Source of the DNA: JAAFJM01 sp964529175
GTDB taxonomy: Bacteria; Bacteroidota; Bacteroidia; UKL13-3
DNA: 64,000 nucleotides
Reading direction: 5' to 3'
NCBI GenBank assembly: GCA_964529175.1
Contig: CAZGVO010000006.1
Location: 186,001-250,000 of the forward strand
Shown here: positions 8,739 to 16,952 of the stretch, piece after piece
How the letters are laid out: every line of letters starts with the position of its first letter
Position numbering within the stretch: the stretch's first letter is position 1
Notes under the pieces: generated by a model
Seen by the model: only the letters and a program-made list of their open reading frames with translations
Databases searched by the model: none
Told to the model about the DNA's origin: nothing
Made by a program: the position numbers and the translations under genes

Positions 8739-9176
8739 TTATTTTTTCTTTTTACCAAAATCTTTTGGTCCATAACCTTGCTCGGCTAAGGCTTGCCAAT
8801 ACTCGCGGCCGTAAGCCACAAATATTTCATCGCCAGCTTTAAAATTGCGGCTAGCTATAATAAAAACCTTACCACGAATAATTTCAAATCGGGCATTGTT
8901 TTTTACACCTGCTATTTTGGTAAAACCATTGGCATCGTTGCAATAACGTGCCAAACTATCTAGGTGGTTTTGTGCATCAATGCACTTTTTTTCGCTTATG
9001 TAAAAATAATAAGCACCTACACCATCTTTTATTTCATTATTTCTGCGTTCGCATTCTTTCCAAGTAATTACATCGCCTGTATATTCAACTATGCGTTCAC
9101 CACGTTTAATTACAGAGTCAGTAAATAATCCTTTGCCAGCACCTTTAAGCGTGCTTTCGCCAACATATAAAGCCAT
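8739..9176 (-). CDS. SET-domain protein, putative protein-lysine methyltransferase
   Basis: A stand-alone SET domain of 145 residues. Seen in order: GKGLFTDSVIKRGERIVEYTG (SET-N beta-strands), a YYFYIS strand, ARYCNDANG (counterpart of the RFINHSC-N SAM and pseudoknot motif), FEIIRGKVFIIASRNFKAGDEIFVAYGREYW (counterpart of the GEELxxDY motif, with the conserved Tyr). SET proteins transfer methyl from S-adenosylmethionine to lysine side chains. There is no post-SET cysteine cluster. The C-terminus is strongly basic (FGKKKK). Its target is unknown; a DNA-associated protein is conceivable. The gene stands 39 nt downstream of the kinase gene on the same strand. Confidence 0.82.
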   Translation of the reverse strand: MALYVGESTLKGAGKGLFTDSVIKRGERIVEYTGDVITWKECERRNNEIKDGVGAYYFYISEKKCIDAQNHLDSLARYCNDANGFTKIAGVKNNARFEIIRGKVFIIASRNFKAGDEIFVAYGREYWQALAEQGYGPKDFGKKKK

Positions 9177-9215
9177 TAATTACAAATGTGTTGTTTTAAA
9201 ATTAAAATACAAGCG

Positions 9216-9845
9216 TTATTTTTTACCAATAATCATCCTAAAATGATCGTCAATTACATTTAAGCTATTATCAAAATGGTCGTTATTATTTATAATAATA
9301 TCGGCTTGGGGCATAAATGGTAATAAAAACTTTTGGTAAGCTGGCATTACATGATTATTCCATTGGTAATGAATATAGTCAACTGGAATATTGCGCTCGG
9401 CAGAATCGCGTTTTAGCCTTCTGTTTAAAGCAATTGATTCTTCAGCTTGAATAAATATTTTTAAATCAAATTGGCGTCTAATTTCTTCTGAATAAAAAAT
9501 AAATAAACCTTCGCAAACTATAATTGGAGCAGGCTTAAATGTTAAAAGTGGACCAACTTGGTTTTCGTGTTGAAATAAATACTCGTTTCGGTATATGGTT
9601 TCGTTGTTATGCAGCTTTTTCAAATCTTCTGCAAATGCCTTTAAATCAATGCATTCTGGAAGATCAAAATTGATATTTCCCTCTGGATCTAGTTGGTGTT
9701 CAAAAGCTAATTTGTAATAGTTATCTTGGCTAATAACACATAATTCATCGGTAGAGAATAGTTTTTTTAGCGAATTTAAAAAGTGGGTTTTACCCATGGC
9801 GCTTCCGCCTGTAATTCCAACTAAATACGGTTTTTGAACTTGCAT
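9216..9845 (-). CDS. udk: Uridine kinase-like P-loop kinase
   Basis: A 209-residue cytoplasmic P-loop kinase of the uridine kinase/phosphoribulokinase family. The Walker A is GGSAMGKT at residues 13-20; classical Udk has GGSGSGKT, so the loop is slightly divergent. Further Udk-type motifs are SQDNYYK, NFDLPECID, and IVCEGLFIFY, with Arg-rich RRLKRD in the lid region. Udk phosphorylates uridine and cytidine to the monophosphates in pyrimidine salvage. The divergent P-loop leaves open a related substrate. It is probably cotranscribed with the SET gene downstream. Confidence 0.8.
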   Translation of the reverse strand: MQVQKPYLVGITGGSAMGKTHFLNSLKKLFSTDELCVISQDNYYKLAFEHQLDPEGNINFDLPECIDLKAFAEDLKKLHNNETIYRNEYLFQHENQVGPLLTFKPAPIIVCEGLFIFYSEEIRRQFDLKIFIQAEESIALNRRLKRDSAERNIPVDYIHYQWNNHVMPAYQKFLLPFMPQADIIINNNDHFDNSLNVIDDHFRMIIGKK

Positions 9846-9915
9846 AATTGGGCTGCAAAATAAGGGTTTTACAGCTGTAAATAAAATTTAGCTTTAAAAT
9901 AGCATTTTAAAATGG

Positions 9916-12900
9916 CTAAAAATCTAACCCAAGTGCAAAATAATAAATGGGTTTACTCGCCACTTCAGCATCTTGTATTCCCCAAGCAGTATCAAATCGA
10001 ACAAAATAACCTAGTAGTTTAGTACGCAAACCGCCTCCAAAACCTGCCACCAATGGGTCGCGTACATTGGTAACTCTTGCTAAAACAGGAGTAACATTAA
10101 TGGTTTTTTGGTTAAATGTATTTTCATCTCCATAAGGGTTATTGCCAATCCAAGCCATTCCCATGTCAAAGAATGGAATGATTTGGAAATTGTTTAAAAA
10201 CTCGCTGCGCAATGGGCGGTTAAATGCGTACTGAAAAATAGGAATTCTAATTTCGGTATTCATCAAAGCAAAATTATTTCCGTTTCTAATATTTTGCTCA
10301 AAACCACGCATGTTTGCTGCCAATGCTTGAAACACATAATTTTCAGTTGATGAAGTGCTCGATTCATTGTTAAAGCGAGGGGCTATCCAATTTTCAACCC
10401 CACCTAAATAATATACCACTTTAGCCGGCCCAAACGATGAATTAGCTGTTAAGCGCGTACACCATATAATTTGACGATGAATTTTTTCGTAATGGCGTGC
10501 ATCAAAACCAATGGCATTTAGCTGTGTATTCCAGTCGTCAAAATTGGCATAACGCTCATAAAATATTTTAAAACGGGTGCCATTCCATAAGTTTAATCCT
10601 TTAGGAACGGTATTATCAAACACATATTCAAGTTTAGCTCCAACCCAATTGGTTACTCTATCGGGCACTTCTAAAGTTACATTGCTTGAGCCACGTAAAA
10701 TATCTCTATCGCTTCGGCCAAATACATTTAACCTTAAACTACTGGTTTGTGATAATGGATATTTTAAAATATAGCGCAACTCATGGCTAAAACTTTTAAC
10801 AGCAGTATTATTTTCAGGCACTCCGCCACTACGGCTTTGGCGATAAAACACAAACTTGTGGTCGAGGCGTTTTTTCAATGTTTCGAACGAGGCAAAATAA
10901 TCAAAACCCGAAGCATCAAAACTTACACGGATACCACCTGTAAAACGGTAATCTTCCAATAAATCAATCATGCCTAATTTAAACATACCATTTAAGCCAG
11001 GATTAAACATTTGCGCAGCAGCACCGCTTATGGGTTGGTAATATGTATTTATAATTGAATTGTCTATTTGAGTTACTACTTGGTCGGCAAAAAAAGTTAC
11101 ATCATAAAATTTAGGTGAACTTATTTTCAATCCTTTTTTAGTGGTTTCAATAGCCGATGCTTTTGGCATCACAATATATGCTGGGCGTTTGTAATCTTCG
11201 GGCGTAAACTCGCTCATAAAAAAGAAAAGCGAAGTATCTTGCGCTATGCGGGTTTCAGTTTCTTGTTCTTCTTTGGTTTGACTGATGCTATAACTCGTAT
11301 CAGGCGCATTTATTTCTTCGGCAAAACTTCTAAAAACACGCAATCCACTTTCAAATTGTTTATTAGTAACTCCCGTTTTTAGCCTATACATATTAGGATA
11401 ACTTTCAATGGGTTTACTCCATTCTTCAATGTTTTTTTCTTGAGGACTCGTTTTTATATAATACTTGTTGTTATAAAGCATTAAATCGTAAGTGGTTTTG
11501 GCTTGTGCCGATACATCGTGTGCTAAAATACCTCGCTGATAATTGGTAATAGGATACGTGTAAACCAAATCTTTATTGTAAACAATGGTATCCATTTTTT
11601 CTACTGTGCTATCAAGCGCAATGCTTTTGCCTCGGTAAGTAAATTTATTACCACTCCAAGTTGGCTTTTCGGTAAACAATAAAGTATCAGTTGGCTTTTC
11701 GGTATAATCAAAATATTTGATGTAAATACCCGTAAAATCGTATTCTTCTTCTAGCCTCGTAGCATACCTGTTTTTGGTACCATTGTAATCGCTTATGTAA
11801 GCATAATAATTACGCTTGTATTCTATGGGACTTGTTTCGTTAATATATGGCGTTTTGGTTAGCCTTTTTAACATACGTGTTTTTGGCGATTCGTCAATAT
11901 CGTACAAATAAACATCGTAGTTATTATCAGGTTGTAAACTAGTAATTACACCTGCGTTTAACGAATCGGTAGGGCGGTTAGAACTGAAAATAATTTTGCT
12001 TGAACCATCAGTATATCTTGGAAAAGCATCATCGTAAATATCGTTGGTTAATTGCTTTTCTTTCCTACTTGGAATATCGTAAACATATATATCCGATTGA
12101 CCTTTTCTAATAGCACTTACCACCAAAGTTCGGCCATTATCGCTGTAATCAAATCCTGTAATTTTATCAAACTTAAAAAACTCAATTATTTCTTTGTTTT
12201 TGTTCACTAAATCAAGGGTTTTAAGTAAAAGCTTACCCTTTTTTTCATAAACCATGGCCAATTTATCGCCACCTTGTTGCCAGGCCACAGTTGGAAAACT
12301 GTAATCGTATTCTAATTGGTAATATTTTATACCGCCTTTTAGTACTTTTTTTATTTTATTGGTTTGGGTATTTAATAACCAAACTTTGTATTTCCCATTT
12401 TTGTTAGAGGTAAAACAAACAAAATTTCCTTTGCTCGAAACCTTCATTTGTGGTTGTACATATTGGGCTATTCTGCGTTTTATTTTTACATCTACCAAAG
12501 GCATATTGCGGCCTATATCTTCGCGGTTATACATTTTTTGATAGTATTCAAACCAATCTTTTTGTATTTGCTTAAATGTTTTTTCGCCACCACATACATA
12601 ACTTAAAGCGCTTTCGTAATTACGTGTAACCCTTACTGCATAAATTACTTGTTTTATAACCTCTTCAGGTCTTTCGTTATTATCAATAATATATTTCCAA
12701 ATGCTATGGCCAGCAAAAACAGCATCTTTTTGGTTTAGACGGTTAAACTTTTTAAATTTTTTACTTAAAATTCCGTCTTTCATGCGGTTATCCATATCCG
12801 CATCCCAATCTTTGCTAATATAGCTGGTTAATCCGCGTAAAAACCATTCGGGTAAGTTAAGCAAAGCTGCATTTTGAATGCGCTCTTGTAGGCTTCCTCC

Positions 12901-13353
12901 ATACAATATTTCGTTAATCAATACCATTGCAATTCCTTCGTTCAATTGCCTGGCTAAATCAGCATGGTCGCCATTAAAGTACACATAAATTTTATTGCTA
13001 TTAACTTGTGTGTAACCACCTGTATTTTGAGCTAAATCTTCTAAACCAAAATTGCTTTGTTTTAAATCAGATTGGGTATTGAAACAAATAATTTCAATAC
13101 GTCCACTTAATGGGTGTTCCATTTTATCCTCAATTACAGGTAACTTTTCGTTTACATATTTTAAACAAAAAGTAGCCAATTCTTTTCCGCCACTGTAATA
13201 GTAAGCATCAAAATTTTCTACACGTAAGTAGTTCCAATCAAAAGGGCCGTATTGCACCCTATTTTGACCAAAAGGAGTATTTATACCTTGGCTAAATAGG
13301 TAATTATTGCAGCCAAGTAATAGAAATAAAATTAAAAATTTGATTATACGCAT
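9916..13353 (-). CDS. Large outer-membrane protein: peptidase MA-like domain, beta-propeller, C-terminal barrel
   Basis: A 1145-residue exported protein. The signal sequence could be cleaved after LFSQ, although LLLGC at residue 15 also allows lipidation. Residues about 30-290 resemble the peptidase MA-like fold (LNEGIAMVLINEIL and LPEWFLRGLTSYIS) but lack the HExxH zinc site. Residues about 300-560 carry TolB/PD40-type propeller repeats (VSSKGNFVCFTSNKNGKYKVWLL, DNGRTLVVSAIRKGQSDIYVYD, KIIFSSNRPTDS). The last 350 residues are amphipathic strands ending in a terminal Phe, as in Omp85/surface-antigen barrels. An envelope role is inferred; substrate or partner is unknown. It is transcribed alone. 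Confidence 0.72.
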   Translation of the reverse strand: MRIIKFLILFLLLGCNNYLFSQGINTPFGQNRVQYGPFDWNYLRVENFDAYYYSGGKELATFCLKYVNEKLPVIEDKMEHPLSGRIEIICFNTQSDLKQSNFGLEDLAQNTGGYTQVNSNKIYVYFNGDHADLARQLNEGIAMVLINEILYGGSLQERIQNAALLNLPEWFLRGLTSYISKDWDADMDNRMKDGILSKKFKKFNRLNQKDAVFAGHSIWKYIIDNNERPEEVIKQVIYAVRVTRNYESALSYVCGGEKTFKQIQKDWFEYYQKMYNREDIGRNMPLVDVKIKRRIAQYVQPQMKVSSKGNFVCFTSNKNGKYKVWLLNTQTNKIKKVLKGGIKYYQLEYDYSFPTVAWQQGGDKLAMVYEKKGKLLLKTLDLVNKNKEIIEFFKFDKITGFDYSDNGRTLVVSAIRKGQSDIYVYDIPSRKEKQLTNDIYDDAFPRYTDGSSKIIFSSNRPTDSLNAGVITSLQPDNNYDVYLYDIDESPKTRMLKRLTKTPYINETSPIEYKRNYYAYISDYNGTKNRYATRLEEEYDFTGIYIKYFDYTEKPTDTLLFTEKPTWSGNKFTYRGKSIALDSTVEKMDTIVYNKDLVYTYPITNYQRGILAHDVSAQAKTTYDLMLYNNKYYIKTSPQEKNIEEWSKPIESYPNMYRLKTGVTNKQFESGLRVFRSFAEEINAPDTSYSISQTKEEQETETRIAQDTSLFFFMSEFTPEDYKRPAYIVMPKASAIETTKKGLKISSPKFYDVTFFADQVVTQIDNSIINTYYQPISGAAAQMFNPGLNGMFKLGMIDLLEDYRFTGGIRVSFDASGFDYFASFETLKKRLDHKFVFYRQSRSGGVPENNTAVKSFSHELRYILKYPLSQTSSLRLNVFGRSDRDILRGSSNVTLEVPDRVTNWVGAKLEYVFDNTVPKGLNLWNGTRFKIFYERYANFDDWNTQLNAIGFDARHYEKIHRQIIWCTRLTANSSFGPAKVVYYLGGVENWIAPRFNNESSTSSTENYVFQALAANMRGFEQNIRNGNNFALMNTEIRIPIFQYAFNRPLRSEFLNNFQIIPFFDMGMAWIGNNPYGDENTFNQKTINVTPVLARVTNVRDPLVAGFGGGLRTKLLGYFVRFDTAWGIQDAEVASKPIYYFALGLDF

Positions 13354-13466
13354 GTAACTTTTTTACTGACACCAAAAATAAACGCAATTTTATAATTACA
13401 AAGTAATATTATTATAAAGTTTAATGACAATAAAAACACGCAATTGGTTCAGTTTTAAAAAGGAGG

Positions 13467-13523
13467 GGGAGCGTTATCCTGATTCCACCAAAGCGGAAGA
13501 AGGAACTTTATAAGGTGTTGTTT
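13467..13523 (+). repeat. 57-nt direct repeat, copy 1
   Basis: This segment and 15194-15250 agree at about 50 of 57 positions without gaps, and the final 25 bases are identical. They lie in the same orientation on either side of the duplicated lipoprotein genes. No long reading frame is preserved in either copy. Origin unknown; the rest of the 13354-13575 gap shows only AT-rich sequence upstream of the barrel gene. Confidence 0.65.
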
Positions 13524-13575
13524 AGTCCTCGGTTGCTGTATTCACCAATTTAATCGGAGTGGAAAACTGAATCCG

Positions 13576-13656
13576 TCATGCAGGGCATCTCTTTAATTCG
13601 GCAACCAAGTTGGCTAATGCAAAAGCAAATATTAGTATGGCAATGAGTGTTTTCAT
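13576..13656 (-). pseudogene. Decayed third copy of the tandem lipoprotein gene (signal peptide only)
   Basis: Read on the minus strand from the ATG at 13656, 26 codons encode MKTLIAILIFAFALANLVAE and six more residues before a stop. The first 15 residues are nearly identical to the signal peptides of the two lipoprotein genes upstream, and the DNA match extends into the 5' untranslated stretch (TTTTCATAATTGTG). The lipobox cysteine and the whole mature domain are gone. It is best read as the remnant of a third tandem copy that lost its body by deletion. Confidence 0.7.
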
Positions 13657-13673
13657 AATTGTGAAGCAGTTTT

Positions 13674-13711
13674 AGTAAAAGGGCTTACCCTAAAGCAAAC
13701 CCTTTTATTTT
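13674..13711 (-). terminator. Rho-independent terminator of the downstream lipoprotein gene
   Basis: AAAAGGGCTT and AAACCCTTTT form an imperfect stem around a 10-nt loop, and the hairpin reaches the stop codon of the gene. The same hairpin, in more perfect form, ends the paralogous gene, so gene and terminator were duplicated together. Confidence 0.65.
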
Positions 13712-14381
13712 AAAATTCTAATTCGTAAACAGTTTCAGTTTTAAATGGATTACTTCTGCTAATAAAAACATCCTTAGTATATTCTTTGCTTTTTACACCT
13801 TTTACAAAATAGTAATACTTTAATGGCACACTTTCTGAACATTCTAGGTTGCCTACCGTATGGTAAACACTGTTATTTATATTCTTGAATCTTTCATTTG
13901 GGGTTTCTAAATACAAAGAATCTATACCCATAGCCATATATTTTTCTTGCGCCAACGTAACTCTTAAACTACAGCCATTATAAGCCTCAATTACTTTCTT
14001 ATCATTTTCTTCAAGTTCTAAAAAAAGGTCATATTTAAAATTATCATTAGTGCTATCAAAAGCTAAAGAATCAGGATAATAATTTTCTATAATGTATTCA
14101 ATATTTATTTTTTTAAGAATATCAGATGCCTTGAAAGTAAATTTTAATTCTCCTAGTTCATTGGTTTTATAATACCCTATAATTGTGTCAGTAAAAGTTC
14201 TGTAATCTACCCAAGTAGTCTGGTGGAGAAATAAGTAGTAATTTGCTAAAGGAACTTGTTTTTTAGGGCTAACTATTTTAAAATCATAGGTTACATACTC
14301 GCTGGTAGGGGCGTTTTCTTTTTCGCAACTAGTTAGTACCAGTGCAAAAGCAAATATTAGTAGGGTAATGAGTGTTTTCAT
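13710..14381 (-). CDS. Putative lipoprotein, tandem paralogue A
   Basis: A 223-residue lipoprotein with signal MKTLITLLIFAFALVLTSC, the cysteine at position 19 being the lipidation site. The mature protein reads as a beta-sandwich carrier: YDFKIVSPKKQVPLANYYLFLHQ, then TDTIIGYYKTNELGELKFTFK (a transthyretin-like or Cna-B-like strand pattern), and the most conserved block SLRVTLAQEKYMAMGIDSLYLETP. It ends PFKTETVYELEF. I do not recognise a named family. It lies 53 nt after its paralogue on the same strand but is separated from it by a strong terminator, so it likely has its own promoter. Confidence 0.68.
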   Translation of the reverse strand: MKTLITLLIFAFALVLTSCEKENAPTSEYVTYDFKIVSPKKQVPLANYYLFLHQTTWVDYRTFTDTIIGYYKTNELGELKFTFKASDILKKINIEYIIENYYPDSLAFDSTNDNFKYDLFLELEENDKKVIEAYNGCSLRVTLAQEKYMAMGIDSLYLETPNERFKNINNSVYHTVGNLECSESVPLKYYYFVKGVKSKEYTKDVFISRSNPFKTETVYELEF

Positions 14382-14397
14382 AATTGTGTAGTATTTA

Positions 14398-14438
14398 CTA
14401 ATAAAAGGGCTTACCCCTAAAGCAAGCCCTTTTATTAG
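14398..14438 (-). terminator. Rho-independent terminator between the paralogous lipoprotein genes
   Basis: A perfect 15-bp inverted repeat (14398-14412 with 14424-14438) surrounds an 11-nt loop. On the minus strand it is rich in A on the 5' arm and T on the 3' arm. The stop codon of the upstream gene (14435-14437) lies inside the stem. Confidence 0.8.
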
Positions 14439-15112
14439 TAAAATTCTAATTCATATACAGTTTCAGCTTTAAATGGATTACTCCTACTAATAAAAATATT
14501 TTTTGTATATTCTTTACTTTTTACCCCCTTTACATAATAGTAATACTTCAGTGGTACATTCTCTGAACATTCCAAATTACCAAAAATATAATACAGTTCA
14601 GTATAATCTTTATTTACATATTTTTCAAAAGGTGTTTCTAGATATAATGAATCTATGCCCATAGCCATATATTTTTCCTGTGCCAATGTAACTCTTAAAC
14701 TACAAATATTGTAAGCTTCTATTATTTTATTATTATTTTCTTCAAGTTTTAAAAAAATGATATATCTAAAATTAACATTTGTACTATCAAAAGAAATTGA
14801 GTCAATATAATGGTTCTCTATTCTATATTTAAAAATTGGTTTATCAATTATAGCAGAGGTTTTAAAAGTAAAACTAGCATTTCCTTGTTTATCGGTTGTA
14901 GCGTATCCCATTATCGTATCTTCTATGGTTCTATAATCAATCCATTTTCTTTGAAAAAATAATAAATTATAATTAGCTAATGGAATTTGCTTTCTGGGAC
15001 TTACTATTTGAACCTTGTAAGTTATGTACTCACTAGGGGATGTTTTTTCTTTTCCGCAACTAGTAAATGCTAGTGCAAAAGTAAAAAATAAAAGTGCAAT
15101 GAGTGTTTTCAT
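14435..15112 (-). CDS. Putative lipoprotein, tandem paralogue B
   Basis: A 225-residue lipoprotein with signal MKTLIALLFFTFALAFTSC. It shares the whole layout of the following gene: SEYITYKVQIVSPRKQIPLANY, DTIMGYATTDKQGNASFTFK, then the nearly identical block SLRVTLAQEKYMAMGIDSLY and the same final ISRSNPFKAETVYELEF. Conservation is highest in the signal and the C-terminal half and weaker in between, which suggests an older duplication followed by divergence or local gene conversion. Function unknown; membrane-anchored and probably periplasm- or surface-facing. Confidence 0.68.
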   Translation of the reverse strand: MKTLIALLFFTFALAFTSCGKEKTSPSEYITYKVQIVSPRKQIPLANYNLLFFQRKWIDYRTIEDTIMGYATTDKQGNASFTFKTSAIIDKPIFKYRIENHYIDSISFDSTNVNFRYIIFLKLEENNNKIIEAYNICSLRVTLAQEKYMAMGIDSLYLETPFEKYVNKDYTELYYIFGNLECSENVPLKYYYYVKGVKSKEYTKNIFISRSNPFKAETVYELEFY

Positions 15113-15193
15113 AATTTTAACTCAAATATAAAGTAATAATTGGTTTCCAAAAGGTTGCCTGAAGTTTAACTTATGTTTGGCCTTACACGGTGC

Positions 15194-15250
15194 GGGAGCT
15201 TCATCCTGATTCTACCATAGCTTATGAAGGAACTTTATAAGGTGTTGTTT
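15194..15250 (+). repeat. 57-nt direct repeat, copy 2
   Basis: Partner of 13467-13523. The surrounding 357-nt gap (15113-15469) holds no gene: after the repeat come short inverted bits such as CCCGCTTTAGCGG, then AT-rich sequence leading to the response regulator gene. No clear TAnnTTTG box is visible for that gene. Confidence 0.6.
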
Positions 15251-15469
15251 GCTTTTCCCGCTTCTTATAAAGATGCTTTCCCGCTTTAGCGGAACAGTTT
15301 GTTCCTCAACATGTCATTTTTTTTAGTATCCCCAAATAACTATGTTTTCCATCGTCTATCATCCATAAACTATCAGCTAGCAGCAATTGCCAAAAAATCA
15401 ACCAAATATCAACACGCTTTTTAGTGTCTAATAAAATGCTCACATTGCAGCCAATTAATTGAATTCAAA

Positions 15470-16837
15470 ATGAGTAAAATTTTAATTATTGACGATGAAA
15501 AGGCTATTCGCAATACCCTTCGCGAAATATTGGAATACGAAAGTTACCAAGTAGATGAAGCTAGTAATGGCGAAGAAGGTTTAGAAAAGCTAGAAGTAGG
15601 CGAGTATGCAGCCGTGCTTTGCGATATTAAAATGCCTAAAATGGATGGTATTGAGGTACTTACTAAAGCACAAGAAATGGATGCCGATGTGCCTTTTATT
15701 ATGATTTCGGGCAATGGTACCATTGAAACTGCCGTTGAGGCTACTAAAAAAGGTGCTTACGATTTTATTTCAAAACCACCTGATTTGAATCGTTTATTAA
15801 TTACCCTTCGCAATGCCATTGATAAAAAATCGTTAACGGTTGAAACAAAAGTATTACGCAGGAAAGTAACCAAAACCCGCGAAATTATTGGCGATAGCCC
15901 TGCTATTCAAAACATAATGAGCACCATAGATAAAGTAGCTCCAACCGATGCGCGTGTATTAATTACAGGCGAAAACGGAACTGGAAAAGAATTAGTAGCT
16001 CGTTGGATTCACGAAAAAAGTAACCGTGCTAAAAACATGTTGGTAGAGGTTAATTGCGCTGCTATTCCTACCGATTTAATTGAGTCGGAATTATTCGGGC
16101 ACGAAAAAGGTGCATTTACATCGGCTATCAAACAGCGTATTGGTAAGTTTGAACAAGCCAATGGTGGTACTTTGTTTTTAGATGAAATAGGCGATATGAG
16201 CTTGGCTGCACAAGCCAAAGTATTACGCGCTTTGCAAGAAGGAAAAATTACCCGCGTTGGTGGCGATAAAGATATTGATGTAGATGTACGTGTAGTAGCT
16301 GCTACCAATAAAAATTTATTACAAGAAATAGAACGTGGTAATTTCCGAATGGATTTGTACCACCGTTTAAGTGTTATTTTAATTCATGTGCCATCACTTA
16401 ACGATAGAAAAGATGATATTCCATCATTAGCCGAAAAGTTTATTAAAGAAGTGTGCGAAGACAATAATTTTCCTAAAAAAATGTTTTTACCACAAGCCTT
16501 AGACGAACTTAAAAAACTAGATTATTATGGAAATATCCGTGAGCTACGCAATGTGGTTGAGCGTTTGGTAATATTAGGTCAGCAGCGCATCACGGTTGAA
16601 GATGTAAAGAAATTTGCAAGCCCACTAAGTGCCCGCGAGGAAGAAAAAAACATTTACGAACGCTTCAGCACTTTACAAGATTTTAAAGAATATGTAGAGC
16701 GTATTTTTATTGAAGAAAAACTAAAGAAAAATGGTTGGAATGTGGCTAAAACTGCATTAGAAATCGATATTCAACGCAGTCATTTATACAATAAAATTGA
16801 AAAATATAATCTAAAACGTGGCGAGTATATTGATTAG
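15470..16837 (+). CDS. Sigma-54-dependent response regulator, NtrC family
   Basis: A 455-residue transcription activator with three domains. The receiver (1-120) has the acidic pair Asp8-Asp9, phospho-acceptor Asp52 in CDIKMP and a conserved Lys in SKPP. The AAA+ domain has Walker A GENGTGKE at 167-174, the sigma-54 contact loop GAFTSA at 214-219 (classical GAFTGA; Ser is usual in Bacteroidota), Walker B GGTLFLDEIGD and an arginine-finger region. The C-terminus is a Fis-type helix-turn-helix (WNVAKTALEIDIQRSHLYNKIEK). It should hydrolyse ATP to open sigma-54 promoters when phosphorylated. No sensor kinase gene lies beside it, so its signal is unknown. Confidence 0.93.
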   Translation: MSKILIIDDEKAIRNTLREILEYESYQVDEASNGEEGLEKLEVGEYAAVLCDIKMPKMDGIEVLTKAQEMDADVPFIMISGNGTIETAVEATKKGAYDFISKPPDLNRLLITLRNAIDKKSLTVETKVLRRKVTKTREIIGDSPAIQNIMSTIDKVAPTDARVLITGENGTGKELVARWIHEKSNRAKNMLVEVNCAAIPTDLIESELFGHEKGAFTSAIKQRIGKFEQANGGTLFLDEIGDMSLAAQAKVLRALQEGKITRVGGDKDIDVDVRVVAATNKNLLQEIERGNFRMDLYHRLSVILIHVPSLNDRKDDIPSLAEKFIKEVCEDNNFPKKMFLPQALDELKKLDYYGNIRELRNVVERLVILGQQRITVEDVKKFASPLSAREEEKNIYERFSTLQDFKEYVERIFIEEKLKKNGWNVAKTALEIDIQRSHLYNKIEKYNLKRGEYID

Positions 16838-16860
16838 GTTTTAAAATATTATCTCTCTTC

Positions 16861-16899
16861 AAAAGGCTGTCTTGTTAAACAAAAGACAGCCTTTTGTTG
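16861..16899 (+). terminator. Rho-independent terminator
   Basis: A perfect 13-bp stem (16861-16873 with 16883-16895) with a 9-nt loop and a T-rich tail ends the response regulator transcript. Confidence 0.88.
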
Positions 16900-16952
16900 T
16901 TTAAAGCTATAATTTTATTAAAAAAATAATAACTTGTCCTAAATTTAAAGAT

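Noticed and set aside
15194..15250. Integron attC-like or insertion-sequence end interpretation of the 57-nt repeat
   Set aside because: No core GTTRRRY/RYYYAAC pair, no integrase or transposase nearby and no terminal inverted repeats were seen.
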